A stretch of DNA of 64,000 bases from Rhizobium mayense (GCF_030272705.1 NZ_JARFYM010000033.1:62001-126000); one strand, 5' to 3'; shown: positions 8,816-17,755, counted from the stretch's first letter. The notes: generated from the letters alone by a model not told the origin. Made by a program: numbers and translations.

Positions 8816-8916
8816 TAATTGTACGCTGTTGTTTATCTTTCCAATCTCCTCAAAATCGCGAATAACGGCTGGCAGCAAATGCCACTCACGGCACCACACC
8901 TTCACTGGAGACCGTC

Positions 8917-9360
8917 ATGTCCAATACCAATAACATCATCATTCTCGTGGCGCGCATCCTGCTCGCTTTCATGTTCATCTTCGCCGGCTTCGGCAAGCTC
9001 ACCGATCCGTCGGGTACCGCAGGCATGATCGCAGGCGCCGGCATGCCGGCTGCCACGCTTCTCACCTACCTCGCAGGCACGTTCGAATTCGTCACCGGCG
9101 TCTGCGTCCTCGTTGGCTTCCAGATCCGCATCGTCGGCTGGCTGCTCGCACTGTTCTGCATTTTCACGGGCGTCGTCTTCCATCTGCCGACCGTCAACGT
9201 TCCGGATTTCCCGGCCGCCGCCAATGGCTGGATCAACGGCCTGAACTTCGTCAACTTCCTGAAGAACGTCACGCTCGCCGGCGCTTACGTCATGCTCGCC
9301 ACCAACGGCCCGGGCGTTTATTCGGTCGACGTACGCCGCGGCGCCTACGCAGCCGCCTAA
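8917..9360 (+). CDS. DoxX family membrane protein
   Basis: A 147-residue inner-membrane protein with four hydrophobic segments. The first has the DoxX pattern ARILLAFMFIFAGFGKLTDP; the second, LTYLAGTFEFVTGVCVLVG, and the third, LLALFCIFTGVVFH, follow the family layout. DoxX proteins are small quinone-linked or redox-associated membrane proteins of poorly known function, some required with SodA for oxidative stress resistance. The gene has a good ribosome-binding site (GGAG before the ATG) and its own strong terminator, so it is probably monocistronic. Confidence 0.85.
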   Translation: MSNTNNIIILVARILLAFMFIFAGFGKLTDPSGTAGMIAGAGMPAATLLTYLAGTFEFVTGVCVLVGFQIRIVGWLLALFCIFTGVVFHLPTVNVPDFPAAANGWINGLNFVNFLKNVTLAGAYVMLATNGPGVYSVDVRRGAYAAA

Positions 9361-9389
9361 TTGCCCAAAACCTCCCGAGCAGAAGAATG

Positions 9390-9416
9390 CCCGCCGTGTC
9401 CCACGGCGGGTTTTTT
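9390..9416 (+). terminator. Strong Rho-independent terminator after doxX
   Basis: CCCGCCGTG (9390-9398), loop TCC, CACGGCGGG (9402-9410), then TTTTTT (9411-9416). Confidence 0.95.
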
Positions 9417-9441
9417 GCGTCGTCAAACAGATCAAGAAGTT

Positions 9442-10137
9442 TCAGAGCGCGGCGCGCACGGCGGCAATGATGCGCTGAACCAAAGGATCGCCCTCGTGGC
9501 TTTCCTTGCGCGCGCGGACGAGGCAAGCCTCGGAGCGCAGGATAACCCCGTCCGACAGAACCTTCAGATGGTTTGCCTTCAGCGTCGAACCTGTCGAGGT
9601 GATGTCGACGATAATGTCCGCCGAGCCGGCGGCAGGCGCACCCTCCGTTGCACCGAGGCTTTCGACGATGCGATAGAGCTGAATGCCGTGCTGGCTGGAG
9701 AAGAACTGCTGGGTCAGCCGCCAATATTTGGTGGCGATCGCCAGCCTGCGGCCGCGCCGTGCCCGGAAGTCGGCAGCTACGTCCCCGAGATCGGCCATAG
9801 TATCGACATCAAGCCAGATATCCGGCACGGCAACCACGACATCGGCGTGGCCGAAGCCGAGGCGGGCGCAGAAGTCGACGCGGCGATCGGCCTCCGCCAT
9901 GCCCTCGCGCACGAGATCCTCACCGGTAACACCGAAATCGACGCTGCCATTGCCGATCTCGCGCGAGATTTCCGACGCCGACAGAAAAGCAATTTCAACA
10001 TTGTCCCAGCCTTCGACACGGCCGCGATAGGAGCGGTCATTGCCGACAGCAATGATGGGCATGCCGGCGCGCGTGAAGACATCGGTGCAATCGTCCTTCA
10101 TCCGGCCCTTGGAAGGAAGCGCAATCGTGATGGTCAT
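9442..10137 (-). CDS. hisG: ATP phosphoribosyltransferase, short form
   Basis: Catalyses the first step of histidine synthesis, joining ATP and PRPP. The 231-residue protein starts MTITIALPSKGRM and contains the PRPP-binding TSTGSTLKANHL segment near the end of the catalytic core. It lacks the ACT-like regulatory domain of long HisG, so it needs HisZ as the regulatory subunit, encoded just upstream. The ATG at 10137 is fixed by a TGATG overlap with the hisZ stop; an in-frame start at 10173 would lie inside hisZ and is rejected. Confidence 0.95.
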   Translation of the reverse strand: MTITIALPSKGRMKDDCTDVFTRAGMPIIAVGNDRSYRGRVEGWDNVEIAFLSASEISREIGNGSVDFGVTGEDLVREGMAEADRRVDFCARLGFGHADVVVAVPDIWLDVDTMADLGDVAADFRARRGRRLAIATKYWRLTQQFFSSQHGIQLYRIVESLGATEGAPAAGSADIIVDITSTGSTLKANHLKVLSDGVILRSEACLVRARKESHEGDPLVQRIIAAVRAAL

Positions 10138-11255
10138 CAGGCTGCCCTCGCGGTTTCGATGCGATCGAGCCACAGCGCGAAGCCGACAGCCGGGATATGG
10201 TCTTTTGCGCCGAGCAGCGTCAGCAGCTGGTCGAAACGGCCGCCGCCGACCAGTACCTCAGTCGAACCTTGCACCATCACTTCGAAGGTGAGGCCGGTAT
10301 AGTAGTCGAGCGGGCGGCCGAAAGCTGCGCGATACTCGATCTGCGCCGAATCGATGCCGGCACCAGCGAGCGCTGCGACACGGGCGTCAAAGCGCTCAAG
10401 CGCCGCGCCAAGCTTCAGCCCAGCCGCGTTGGCAAAACCGGCAAGCGCAGAAGAGGCGCCCGTGAGCGGCAGACTGAGCGACAGGAATTCTTCCAATACG
10501 CTGAAGGCGGCATTGTCGAGATGGGTTGTCGACAACACCAATTTTTCCCGCAGACGACGCGCAATCTCCAGTGGCGAGCGGCTGGCATTGGTGGAATAGC
10601 CGGTTGCCTGCATGGTGTTGTCGATGTGATCCACCAACCCCTGTTCATCGCCGCGCGCTAGAAAATCGACCACATAGCGATCGAGGCCGACGACCGGCTG
10701 CGGGCTTGCGAGCCGCGCCAGCAGGGTTTCGAGCTGCGTCAGGTTGCCGAAGGCGTGGATCAGACGCTTCTGCCAGCCGGACGGCAGACCGAGTGCCTGG
10801 ACGACCGCCTCGAACACCGCCTGATCGCCGAGGGTGACCGACAACGGCTTGCCGGGGAGCAGCCGGTTCAGGATGCCGATGGCGTCGCCAATGGCGCGGG
10901 AATCAGCTCTGGCGATATCGCGATCGCCGAGGTCCTCTATCCCCGCCTGATAGAATTCATTGCCGCCTTCACGACGCTGACGAAAGATTTCCCCGAGATA
11001 GGAATAGCGCTTCGGCGTGCCGGTGGCGGTTTCGATATGGCGCAGACAAACCGGGATCGTGAATTCCGGACGCAGGCAAAGGCTGGCGCCGGTTTCGCTT
11101 TCGGTCATGAAGATGCGGCGACGTAGATCCTCGCCGGCCATATCGAGAAAGGGCTCGGCCGGCTGGATAATGGGCGTATCGACCCGTTCTGTCCCGCGGG
11201 CGGCAAATTCGGTAAGAAGATCGTCAGCGAAAGCTGGGAGGTTGATCAGGGGCAT
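10137..11255 (-). CDS. hisZ: ATP phosphoribosyltransferase regulatory subunit
   Basis: A HisRS paralogue of 372 residues that has lost aminoacylation and forms a hetero-octamer with short HisG, supplying histidine feedback control. Class II-type motifs remain: CLRPEFTIPVCLRH (motif 2 region), YSYLGEIFRQR, and the DYYTGLTFEV and GGRFDQLL stretches near the C-terminus. Position between hisS and hisG, with a 1-bp TGATG overlap at each end, supports translational coupling. Confidence 0.95.
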   Translation of the reverse strand: MPLINLPAFADDLLTEFAARGTERVDTPIIQPAEPFLDMAGEDLRRRIFMTESETGASLCLRPEFTIPVCLRHIETATGTPKRYSYLGEIFRQRREGGNEFYQAGIEDLGDRDIARADSRAIGDAIGILNRLLPGKPLSVTLGDQAVFEAVVQALGLPSGWQKRLIHAFGNLTQLETLLARLASPQPVVGLDRYVVDFLARGDEQGLVDHIDNTMQATGYSTNASRSPLEIARRLREKLVLSTTHLDNAAFSVLEEFLSLSLPLTGASSALAGFANAAGLKLGAALERFDARVAALAGAGIDSAQIEYRAAFGRPLDYYTGLTFEVMVQGSTEVLVGGGRFDQLLTLLGAKDHIPAVGFALWLDRIETARAA

Positions 11256-12769
11256 CAGCCCGCCCTCTTCCGGTCTTCCGCCTGCGCATCCAGTATTGCC
11301 TTGACCTTGGCCACCAGATCGGCTTCGGGCACAGTCTCCTGGGCGACGCGGGCTTCGCGCCAGCTGGCGTTGTCCTCGATTTCACCCGACAGGCGCTTGC
11401 CCTCGATCAGATCCTTCAGCTGAACGACACCCTGGGCGCGCTCATCGCCACCCTGGATGATGGCGATCGGGCAGCCGCGGCGGTCGGCATATTTCAGCTG
11501 GTTGCCGAACTTCTTCCAATTGCCCTGGAACATCTCGGCGCGAATGCCGGCGGCGCGCAATTGCTGGGTAAAGCGCTGATAGCGGCCCATGGCCTCGACG
11601 TCGCCATCCATGACGGTGACGAGCACGGGCGCGATCACCTCATCCTGGCCGAGCTTGCCGAGGTTCTTCAAGGCTGTCATCAGGCGCGACACGCCGATGG
11701 AGAAACCGGTGGCCGGGACCGGCTGGCCCATGAAGCGCGAGACGAGCCCGTCATAGCGGCCGCCGCCGCCGACAGAGCCGAAAACGACCTTTTCGCCCTT
11801 CTCGTTGGTGACGTCGAACAGCAGCTCGGCTTCGTAAACCGGGCCTGTGTAATATTCTAGGCCGCGCACGACGGACGGATCGATCTTGATGCGGTCGGAA
11901 TGATAACCGGCGCTGGTGACCAGCGAGCCGATCAGGTTCAGCTCCTCGACGCCTTCGCTGCCGTTGGATGTGCCGGCGACAAGCTCTGCCAGCCGGACAG
12001 CACTTTCGGCATAATCCTTGATGCCGACGAAGAAGAGCACCTTCTCGATCTGATCCGCGTTGAGGCCTGCACCCTTGGTGAAGTCGCCGGACTCGTCCTT
12101 GCGACCCGGCCCCAGCAGCAGCGACACCCCTTCCGGGCCAAACTTATCCAGCTTGTCGATGGCGCGCAGCACGTTCAACCGCTGGGCAGCCTTGTCCTCG
12201 CCGCCGAGGCCGATCGCTTCCAGAACACCGTCGAGGACCTTGCGGTTGTTGACGCGGATCACATAGTCACCGCGCTTGATTCCGAGCGCTTCCAGCGTAT
12301 CGGCCATCATCATGCACATTTCCGCATCGGCCTGCACGCCCGGCGCACCGACCGTATCGGCGTCGAACTGCATGAACTGGCGGAAGCGGCCGGGGCCTGG
12401 CTTCTCGTTACGGAAGACGTAACCCGCGCGGTAAGTGCGGTAGGGAAGCTGGATCTCGTTGAAATTCTCGGCGACATGACGGGCAAGCGGCGCCGTCAGG
12501 TCGTAGCGCAACGACATCCACTGCTCGTCATCATCCTGCAGCGAAAACACGCCCTCGTTCGGGCGATCGCTATCGGGCAGGAATTTGCCGAGCGCATCGG
12601 TATATTCGAACAGCGGCGTCTCGACGGGATCGAAACCATAATGCTCGTACACGGCCCGGATCTTGGCGGTCATTTCGTTGACGGCGCGAATATCGCTCGC
12701 CGAACGATCGACAAAGCCACGCGGCAAGCGGGCCTTGAGCTTCTGCGGTTTCTTCTGTTTTTCGCTCAT
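11255..12769 (-). CDS. hisS: Histidyl-tRNA synthetase
   Basis: A 504-residue class II synthetase that charges tRNA(His). Motif 2 appears as RYDLTAPLARHVAEN with FRNEKPGPGRFRQF. The histidine-specific motifs GLEYYTGPVYEAEL and GGGGRYDGLV lie around residues 310-345, and the anticodon-binding domain is C-terminal. The length reflects the alphaproteobacterial long form with an insertion. It is first in the hisS-hisZ-hisG operon, which ties tRNA charging to histidine synthesis. Confidence 0.95.
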   Translation of the reverse strand: MSEKQKKPQKLKARLPRGFVDRSASDIRAVNEMTAKIRAVYEHYGFDPVETPLFEYTDALGKFLPDSDRPNEGVFSLQDDDEQWMSLRYDLTAPLARHVAENFNEIQLPYRTYRAGYVFRNEKPGPGRFRQFMQFDADTVGAPGVQADAEMCMMMADTLEALGIKRGDYVIRVNNRKVLDGVLEAIGLGGEDKAAQRLNVLRAIDKLDKFGPEGVSLLLGPGRKDESGDFTKGAGLNADQIEKVLFFVGIKDYAESAVRLAELVAGTSNGSEGVEELNLIGSLVTSAGYHSDRIKIDPSVVRGLEYYTGPVYEAELLFDVTNEKGEKVVFGSVGGGGRYDGLVSRFMGQPVPATGFSIGVSRLMTALKNLGKLGQDEVIAPVLVTVMDGDVEAMGRYQRFTQQLRAAGIRAEMFQGNWKKFGNQLKYADRRGCPIAIIQGGDERAQGVVQLKDLIEGKRLSGEIEDNASWREARVAQETVPEADLVAKVKAILDAQAEDRKRAG

Positions 12770-12903
12770 TTGCAGGATAATCCGGTACGGGAACAGTGGC
12801 GGTTAACTAGCGGATAGCGCGGGATGCGGCAAGGATTGTGTATATTGTCGTTTGACAAAACTGACAGTGACCGACAGACGCAGCAGAACGGGACGTGCAA
12901 GCC

Positions 12904-13452
12904 ATGCCCTACGCAATCAGCCTGAAATGCACCAACAACACGGCGATGCCCGTCCGCGATCTCTGGCGGCAAGCCAGCGCCTTCGAAACCGTGCCATCGA
13001 TGCAGGGTTTGAATTACCCTCCGCATCTGACCTTTGCCATCTACGAAAACATCTCGCCCGACCGTCTCTGCAAAGCAGTTCGCAAGGCTTTTCATGACAT
13101 TCCGGCGATTTCCGTGGAGTTCTCGGGCATCCGTCACTTCCGGAACGATGTGCTGGTGCTTTGGGCGCGTCCAGTCGATGACAGTCTTTTGCGGCGGTCC
13201 CATCAGGCCATTCATCAGGAAATCGATCCCATCCAATGTCATGAGCATTACCGCCCCGATCATTGGCAACCTCATTGCACGATCGCCATGAACGTTCCGA
13301 GGTCATCGGTAGAGGACGCACTGAAATGGGCAGCGGTAACGCCGGCAAGATTTACCGTGACTTTCGATGCGGTCGATTGCGTAAGATCTCCGCCCGTCGA
13401 AATCCTGAGCGAGGTCAAATTGGCGCCTCGATATGCTGCCAGCAGTCGCTGA
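12904..13452 (+). CDS. 2H phosphoesterase / 2'-5' RNA ligase family protein
   Basis: A 182-residue protein with the paired motifs of the 2H superfamily: HLTF (about residue 40) and HCTI (about 124), each the HxT/S catalytic signature, separated by the usual distance. These proteins open 2',3'-cyclic phosphates or make 2'-5' linkages in RNA; the physiological substrate of bacterial members is mostly unknown. The ATG at 12904 is preferred over a GTG at 12895. It is transcribed divergently from hisS. Confidence 0.8.
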   Translation: MPYAISLKCTNNTAMPVRDLWRQASAFETVPSMQGLNYPPHLTFAIYENISPDRLCKAVRKAFHDIPAISVEFSGIRHFRNDVLVLWARPVDDSLLRRSHQAIHQEIDPIQCHEHYRPDHWQPHCTIAMNVPRSSVEDALKWAAVTPARFTVTFDAVDCVRSPPVEILSEVKLAPRYAASSR

Positions 13453-13500
13453 GTGCAAATTCCGCTTGCCTTTTGCGACCATGAATTTAGTTTTTTGCTC

Positions 13501-13890
13501 ATGCGCTTCTTCGCGATCCTGACAATGCTGATTGCCTGGCTTTTCTACGGTGCCATGCCGGCGCTGGCGAATTGCCCTATCTGCACTTCAGAGATCGCGA
13601 TGCCGGTTGCCTCCACCTCGGGCATGCATGAGGCGATGCCCGGCATGGCCATGGATCATGGTTCGATGGCCATGCATGCCAACAGTTCGGCCCTCGACAA
13701 GCGATCGGACAATCCCTGCGCCGACGGCATGGCGCATGTGCCCTCCTGCGCCGCCTGCCTCGCGGTCGCGCCATTGCTTGCAGCGGACGACGGCAAGGCG
13801 CTGGCATTCTCCTATCCGGCGCCGGCGCATGGTCAGCGGCTTGCGGATTCCCGTCCCGCGCCGACAGCGCCCCCTCCCCGTTTCGCCTGA
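13501..13890 (+). CDS. Small secreted Met/His-rich protein, possibly copper-related
   Basis: A 129-residue protein with an N-terminal signal peptide (MRFFAILTMLIAWLFYG, cleavage after ALA). The mature part begins NCPICTSEIA, is rich in Met and His (HEAMPGMAMDHGSMAMH), and has a second cysteine pair PSCAACLA. Cys pairs with Met-rich stretches are common in periplasmic copper proteins, and a DUF305 protein with similar Met motifs follows. I do not recognise a named family; it has some resemblance to DUF2946-type proteins. A GTG directly after the previous stop (13453) is an alternative start, but it would put 16 residues before the signal peptide. Confidence 0.6.
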   Translation: MRFFAILTMLIAWLFYGAMPALANCPICTSEIAMPVASTSGMHEAMPGMAMDHGSMAMHANSSALDKRSDNPCADGMAHVPSCAACLAVAPLLAADDGKALAFSYPAPAHGQRLADSRPAPTAPPPRFA

Positions 13891-13970
13891 CACGCGTCTG
13901 ACTTCTTCCAACTTGCGAAGCGATGCTTCGCCAGAAACTCAGATACCGTTCCGAAACGGAAGGAATTTAC

Positions 13971-14339
13971 ATGCCTATTTCAAAATCCACTATCCTCGCC
14001 GGCGCTTTTGCGCTCACCCTCGCCATCCCCGCCCTCGCCCAGGATATGTCCGGCATGGATATGGGCAAGCCGATGGGCGACCAGGGCGCATCCAGCAAGG
14101 CTTACAACGATGCCATGGGCAAGATGCACAAGGATATGACGATCAACTACAGTGGCGATGCCGATGCGGATTTTGCCCGTAGTATGATCCCGCACCATCA
14201 GGGCGCGATCGACATGGCGAAGATCGAGCTCAAATACGGCAAGGATCCCGAACTGCGCAAATTGGCGAAAGCCGTCATTACCGCGCAGGAGGCTGAGATC
14301 AAGGAAATGAACGCCTGGCTGAAGAAGCACGGCAAGTAG
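13971..14339 (+). CDS. Secreted DUF305 protein
   Basis: A 122-residue protein with a signal peptide (MPISKSTILAGAFALTLAIP, cleavage after ALA), a Met-rich linker (QDMSGMDMGKPMG) and the DUF305 domain containing FARSMIPHHQGAIDMAKIEL and a C-terminal AQEAEIKEMNAWL helix. DUF305 is ferritin-like and frequently found with copper resistance genes; the His-His and Met residues are plausible metal ligands. GGAAGG upstream of 13971 supports the start. With the preceding Met/His-rich gene it may form a small periplasmic metal-handling pair (inference). Confidence 0.8.
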   Translation: MPISKSTILAGAFALTLAIPALAQDMSGMDMGKPMGDQGASSKAYNDAMGKMHKDMTINYSGDADADFARSMIPHHQGAIDMAKIELKYGKDPELRKLAKAVITAQEAEIKEMNAWLKKHGK

Positions 14340-14354
14340 TTTATCAGACAATGG

Positions 14355-14375
14355 GAGGCGGCTCCGTGCCGCCTC
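14355..14375 (+). terminator. Hairpin terminator between DUF305 and LysR genes
   Basis: GAGGCGGC (14355-14362), loop TCCGT, GCCGCCTC (14368-14375). The following T-content is weak, but the hairpin lies exactly between two converging genes. Confidence 0.5.
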
Positions 14376-14377
14376 TC

Positions 14378-15262
14378 TCATTGCTCAAGATGCTGACGGC
14401 GGAATACCGCATCCAGCCAGTCGGAAACGGCTCGAATACGAACGAGGTGGCGAAGCTCGGCGTGCACGAGGAGCCATATCTCACGCACTGGCGGATTTCT
14501 GTCGCCGCTGTCGACGCGACAGAGGCCATCGGCCTTTTCGGCCAAGATTTTCGGCAGGAGCGAGCGCCCCAACCCGGCGGCGGCAGCCTGAAGCAGAGAT
14601 TCAGCATCGTTGACGACGAGCGAGCTGAAACGGCCGGATTTTTCCGCCTGCGCTGATATCCAGCGGGCGTGCGGCAGATGCAGCATTGCATCTTCGTAAA
14701 CGATCCAAGGCAATCCCTCGGCCTGCTTTGCCTGGGCGATGGCGACGTAAACGGCGTAGTCCAGCGTGGCAATCCGCCTCGCGACGACCCTGCCGTTCGC
14801 CATATCGGCCGGCCTCGCGAGACGCAGCGCCATGTCAGCCTCGCGCCTGGTCAGGTTGAAATTGCGGGCGTCGCCGATGAGTTCGACCTGCAGGCCGGAA
14901 TGCTCGGCCAGAAGACGGGGCATGGCCGGAATCAGCAGCCGATTGATAAGGGATGGGGCCGCCGTGAGGCGCACCTTGCCGAGCGCCATCGGATCGGCCG
15001 CATCCAGAGCGCCGGATAGTGCGGCGACTTCTGTCTCAATCGCCTCGGCCCTCGCCACGGTGATCTCGCCAATTGGCGTGGGCAACATCATGCCGTCGGC
15101 GTCGCGTAGGAACAGCTCAGTGCCGAGGCGCTGCTCCAAGATGCGCAGGCGCCGGCCAACCGTCGTCGCGTCCGTGCCAAGCGCCCTCCCTGCTGCAGCG
15201 AAGGAGTGCCCTCGAGCCAGAGCAAGGACGCAGCGCAGATCGTTCCAATCGATATCGTGCAA
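14378..15262 (-). CDS. LysR-family transcriptional regulator (divergent from YciI)
   Basis: A 294-residue LysR-type regulator: N-terminal winged helix-turn-helix (LALARGHSFAAAGRALGTDATTVGRRLRILEQ region) and a periplasmic-binding-like effector domain. A TTG start at 15262 is preferred because AGGAG lies 8 nt upstream; the ATG at 15304 would add 14 residues and leave almost no promoter space before the divergent gene. It probably controls the YciI-type gene beside it. The effector is unknown. Confidence 0.8.
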   Translation of the reverse strand: MHDIDWNDLRCVLALARGHSFAAAGRALGTDATTVGRRLRILEQRLGTELFLRDADGMMLPTPIGEITVARAEAIETEVAALSGALDAADPMALGKVRLTAAPSLINRLLIPAMPRLLAEHSGLQVELIGDARNFNLTRREADMALRLARPADMANGRVVARRIATLDYAVYVAIAQAKQAEGLPWIVYEDAMLHLPHARWISAQAEKSGRFSSLVVNDAESLLQAAAAGLGRSLLPKILAEKADGLCRVDSGDRNPPVREIWLLVHAELRHLVRIRAVSDWLDAVFRRQHLEQ

Positions 15263-15290
15263 TTTTGCAGCTCCTGCCGGCAAACTTACC

Positions 15291-15310
15291 GCATGTAGCC
15301 GCACTTATGC
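15291..15310. promoter_or_regulatory. Possible LysR-type binding site
   Basis: GCAT (15291-15294) and ATGC (15307-15310) flank a 12-nt interior in the short gap between the divergent LysR and YciI genes. The spacing resembles LysR-box geometry, but the arms are short. Confidence 0.3.
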
Positions 15311-15346
15311 AGCCATAGACTGGATGAGTGCAACAAGGAGGCAATA

Positions 15347-15646
15347 ATGAAACTTTTCGCGGTTCTGTTTGAGGACGATCGGCAAAACGCCGCCGTCATA
15401 CGCAAGGAATATCTGGAGCGACACTTCGCTTTTCTGGAAGCGAATGCCGCTGCCATCCGGGCGGCCGGGCCGCTCAGTCGGCAGGACGACGCCTTCGCCG
15501 GCGGCCTATGGCTTGTCGAAGCGAAGAACGCAGACGAGGTTGACCGGCTGGTGAAAGAAGACCCTTTCTGGTCGGCGGGTTTGCGCAAATCGGTGCAGAT
15601 CCTGACTTGGAGCCAGGTATTTGCCGATGGTTCCCGCCGCATATAA
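15347..15646 (+). CDS. YciI-family protein
   Basis: A 99-residue protein of the YciI/ferredoxin-like fold: MKLFAVLFEDD strand, a RKEYLERHFAFLEAN helix with the conserved His, AGPLSRQDDAFAGGLWLVEA, and a final PFWSAGLRKSVQILTW. YciI-like proteins are small, often of unknown function, sometimes dehalogenase-like or partners of catabolic enzymes. AGGAGG lies upstream of the start. Its expression is likely controlled by the divergent LysR gene. Confidence 0.8.
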   Translation: MKLFAVLFEDDRQNAAVIRKEYLERHFAFLEANAAAIRAAGPLSRQDDAFAGGLWLVEAKNADEVDRLVKEDPFWSAGLRKSVQILTWSQVFADGSRRI

Positions 15647-15669
15647 TGGCGATGCGACGGGTCGCCCCA

Positions 15670-16572
15670 TTACTCCATCATCTGCGGCAGGCGCTCGGCC
15701 AGCAGGTCGATGACAGCGCGCATCTTCAGCGAGAGCTGCGGCATCTGCGGCCAAACCGCATAGACATTGACAGCGCGGCTGGACACATCCTTCAGCGCCA
15801 GCATGAGCGTGCCGGCAGACACGTAATCGCGTACCAGCCAGCAGGGCAGCCATGCGATCCCCATTCCCGATGCCGCCGCGTCGGCAAGGACTTCCAGATC
15901 ATCGAAGCGCAGACGCGTTTCCGGAAAATATTCGACGGCCGTGCCGTTCTCCTGCAGGAAGACCCACTTCTTCGTCTCGCCTGATCTCGCATAGACAATC
16001 AGGTCGTGGGCGTCGAGGTCGCCAATGGTTCGCGGCGCACCTCTCGCGGCAAGATAATCCGGCGACGCGCAGAGCGTCATGCGATGGAAGGCGATTTTGC
16101 GGGCGGCAAGGCCTGCTTCATCGCGCAGCACGCCGTTGCGAATGGCAAGATCGAATCCCTCGTCGAAGAGATCTATGACACGATCGCTAAATGAAAGATC
16201 CAGTTCGAGCTTGGGGTGCATGCGAGCCAATTCCAGCAGCAGCGGTGCGGCACAGCGGCGGCCGAAAAGCACGGGCATGGAGATGCGCAGGCGTCCGGTG
16301 ACCTCTCGCTTGCCCGATTCCAGCATGGCTTCGCCGGATTGGATCTCGTCCAGCGCCCGGCGGCAGCGCTCGTAAAAGGCCTGGCCTTCATCCGTCAGAC
16401 TTTGCATGCGGGTGGTGCGGTGAAACAGGCGAGTGTTCAGACGCCTCTCCAGCCTCGCGATCGTCTTGCCGATCGCCGAGCGCGACAGATTCATGCGCGC
16501 CGCCGCAGCCGAAAAGCCGCCGGCCTCGACCGCCTCGACGAATTCCGGAATGCCGTTGAGCATGTCATTCAT
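15670..16572 (-). CDS. LysR-family regulator (divergent from the oxidoreductase)
   Basis: A 300-residue LysR-type regulator with the N-terminal FVEAVEAGGFSAAAARMNLSRSAIGKTIARLE helix-turn-helix region in its first 50 residues and a full effector domain ending near the stop. The start at 16572 (MNDMLNGIPEF) is preceded by GAGGA. An upstream start at 16629 would run through the operator-like palindrome at 16614-16626, so I reject it. It probably controls the divergent quinone oxidoreductase-type gene. Confidence 0.85.
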   Translation of the reverse strand: MNDMLNGIPEFVEAVEAGGFSAAAARMNLSRSAIGKTIARLERRLNTRLFHRTTRMQSLTDEGQAFYERCRRALDEIQSGEAMLESGKREVTGRLRISMPVLFGRRCAAPLLLELARMHPKLELDLSFSDRVIDLFDEGFDLAIRNGVLRDEAGLAARKIAFHRMTLCASPDYLAARGAPRTIGDLDAHDLIVYARSGETKKWVFLQENGTAVEYFPETRLRFDDLEVLADAAASGMGIAWLPCWLVRDYVSAGTLMLALKDVSSRAVNVYAVWPQMPQLSLKMRAVIDLLAERLPQMME

Positions 16573-16613
16573 GATGATTGCTTCCTCATAGGAACCAGTT
16601 AGCGGAAATAATA

Positions 16614-16626
16614 TCGCCACTGGCGA
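16614..16626. promoter_or_regulatory. 13-bp palindrome, operator candidate
   Basis: TCGCCACTGGCGA is a perfect palindrome around a central C in the 107-nt gap between the LysR gene and the divergent oxidoreductase. Confidence 0.5.
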
Positions 16627-16679
16627 CATGGAAGCAACGATATAGTGACTCCATTGCTTTCAATTCCTCTCAGGAGACC

Positions 16680-17707
16680 ATGATGACGAAGACCATGAAG
16701 CGCTGGACGCTCGAGACGATAGCCGTCGGCGCCCCCTTGAACCTCACGGAAACGGCGGTTCCGACGCCTGCACGCGGCGAAGTCCTAGTTCGGGTCAAGG
16801 CCGTTTCGCTGAACTATCGCGACAAGCTCGTTCGCGAGACCGGCATGGGTCTGCCGATCCAGTTTCCCCTCGTGCCGGCCTCCGACATGGCGGGCGTGGT
16901 CGAAGCGCTGGGGGACGGAGTCACCAGATTTTCCGTCGGCGATCGGGTCATCTCTACCTTCCATCCCGGCTGGATCGACGACAAGCCGCTCGGCGATGCT
17001 CGCAATCCTCCCTACAAGACATTTGGGGGCTTTTATCCCGTGTGCTCTCCGAATATATCGCTGTGCCGCAGGATTGGCTCGTCTCGGCACCCAAGAGCCT
17101 TGGTGACGCCGAGGCAAGCACGCTGCCCTGCGCCGGCCTGACGGCATGGTTCGCGCTGGTGGAGCGCGGCAAGATCAAGCCCGGTGACAGCGTGTTGGTG
17201 CAGGGAACGGGCGGCGTGGCGCTGTTCGGCCTACAGATCGCCGCCGCACAAGGAGCCGAGGTATTCGTGACCTCATCGGGGCCCGAGAAGCTCGCACGGG
17301 CAAAGGCGCTCGGCGCCCATCACGGCATTGACCGCAATAAAAGCGACTGGGTGGAAGAAGTCTATCGCATCACCAACGATCGCGGCATCGACCATATCAT
17401 TGAAATCGCCGGCGGACCGAACTTCGGTCAATCTCTGAAGGCGGTGACGCCTCATGGCCGGATTTCCGTCATCGGCGTGCTCGAAGGCTTCGACATCTCC
17501 AGTCCGGCAGCGCCTCTACTGTTGAAATCGCCGGTCGTGCAAGGCATCGGCGTCGGCCATCGCCGCGCGCTCGAAGATTTCGTGCGTGCGGTCGACAGCA
17601 TCGGCCTGAAGCCCGTCATCGACCACCGCTATGCTTTCGGCGAAGTGCCGGCAGCTTTCGATCATCTCGATCGCGGCCCCTTCGGCAAGATCGTCATCGA
17701 GCTGTGA
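16680..17707 (+). pseudogene. Zinc-independent alcohol dehydrogenase/quinone oxidoreductase, single-base frameshift
   Basis: A medium-chain dehydrogenase-like protein (NAD(P)H-dependent, no structural zinc). The first frame gives MTKTMKRWTLE through NPPYKTFGGFYP. Then the frame breaks near 17040, and the rest (LSEYIAVPQDWL onward, with QGTGGVALFGLQIAA as the Rossmann motif and a normal IVIEL end at 17707) is in another frame. Adding one G in the CCCGTGTG stretch restores a continuous reading frame of about 342 residues. AGGAG lies upstream of the start. The lesion is either a real pseudogenisation or a one-base sequencing error; the rest looks under normal selection. Confidence 0.85.
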
Positions 17708-17715
17708 TTGCCGCC

Positions 17716-17740
17716 GGGCCGCCGCGAGGGGTGGCGGCCC
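17716..17740. terminator. Hairpin between converging genes
   Basis: GGGCCGCC (17716-17723), 9-nt loop, GGCGGCCC (17733-17740), between the oxidoreductase and the aldo/keto reductase that converge here. No long T-run on either side. Confidence 0.4.
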
Positions 17741-17755
17741 AACCTTCGCAGGATA

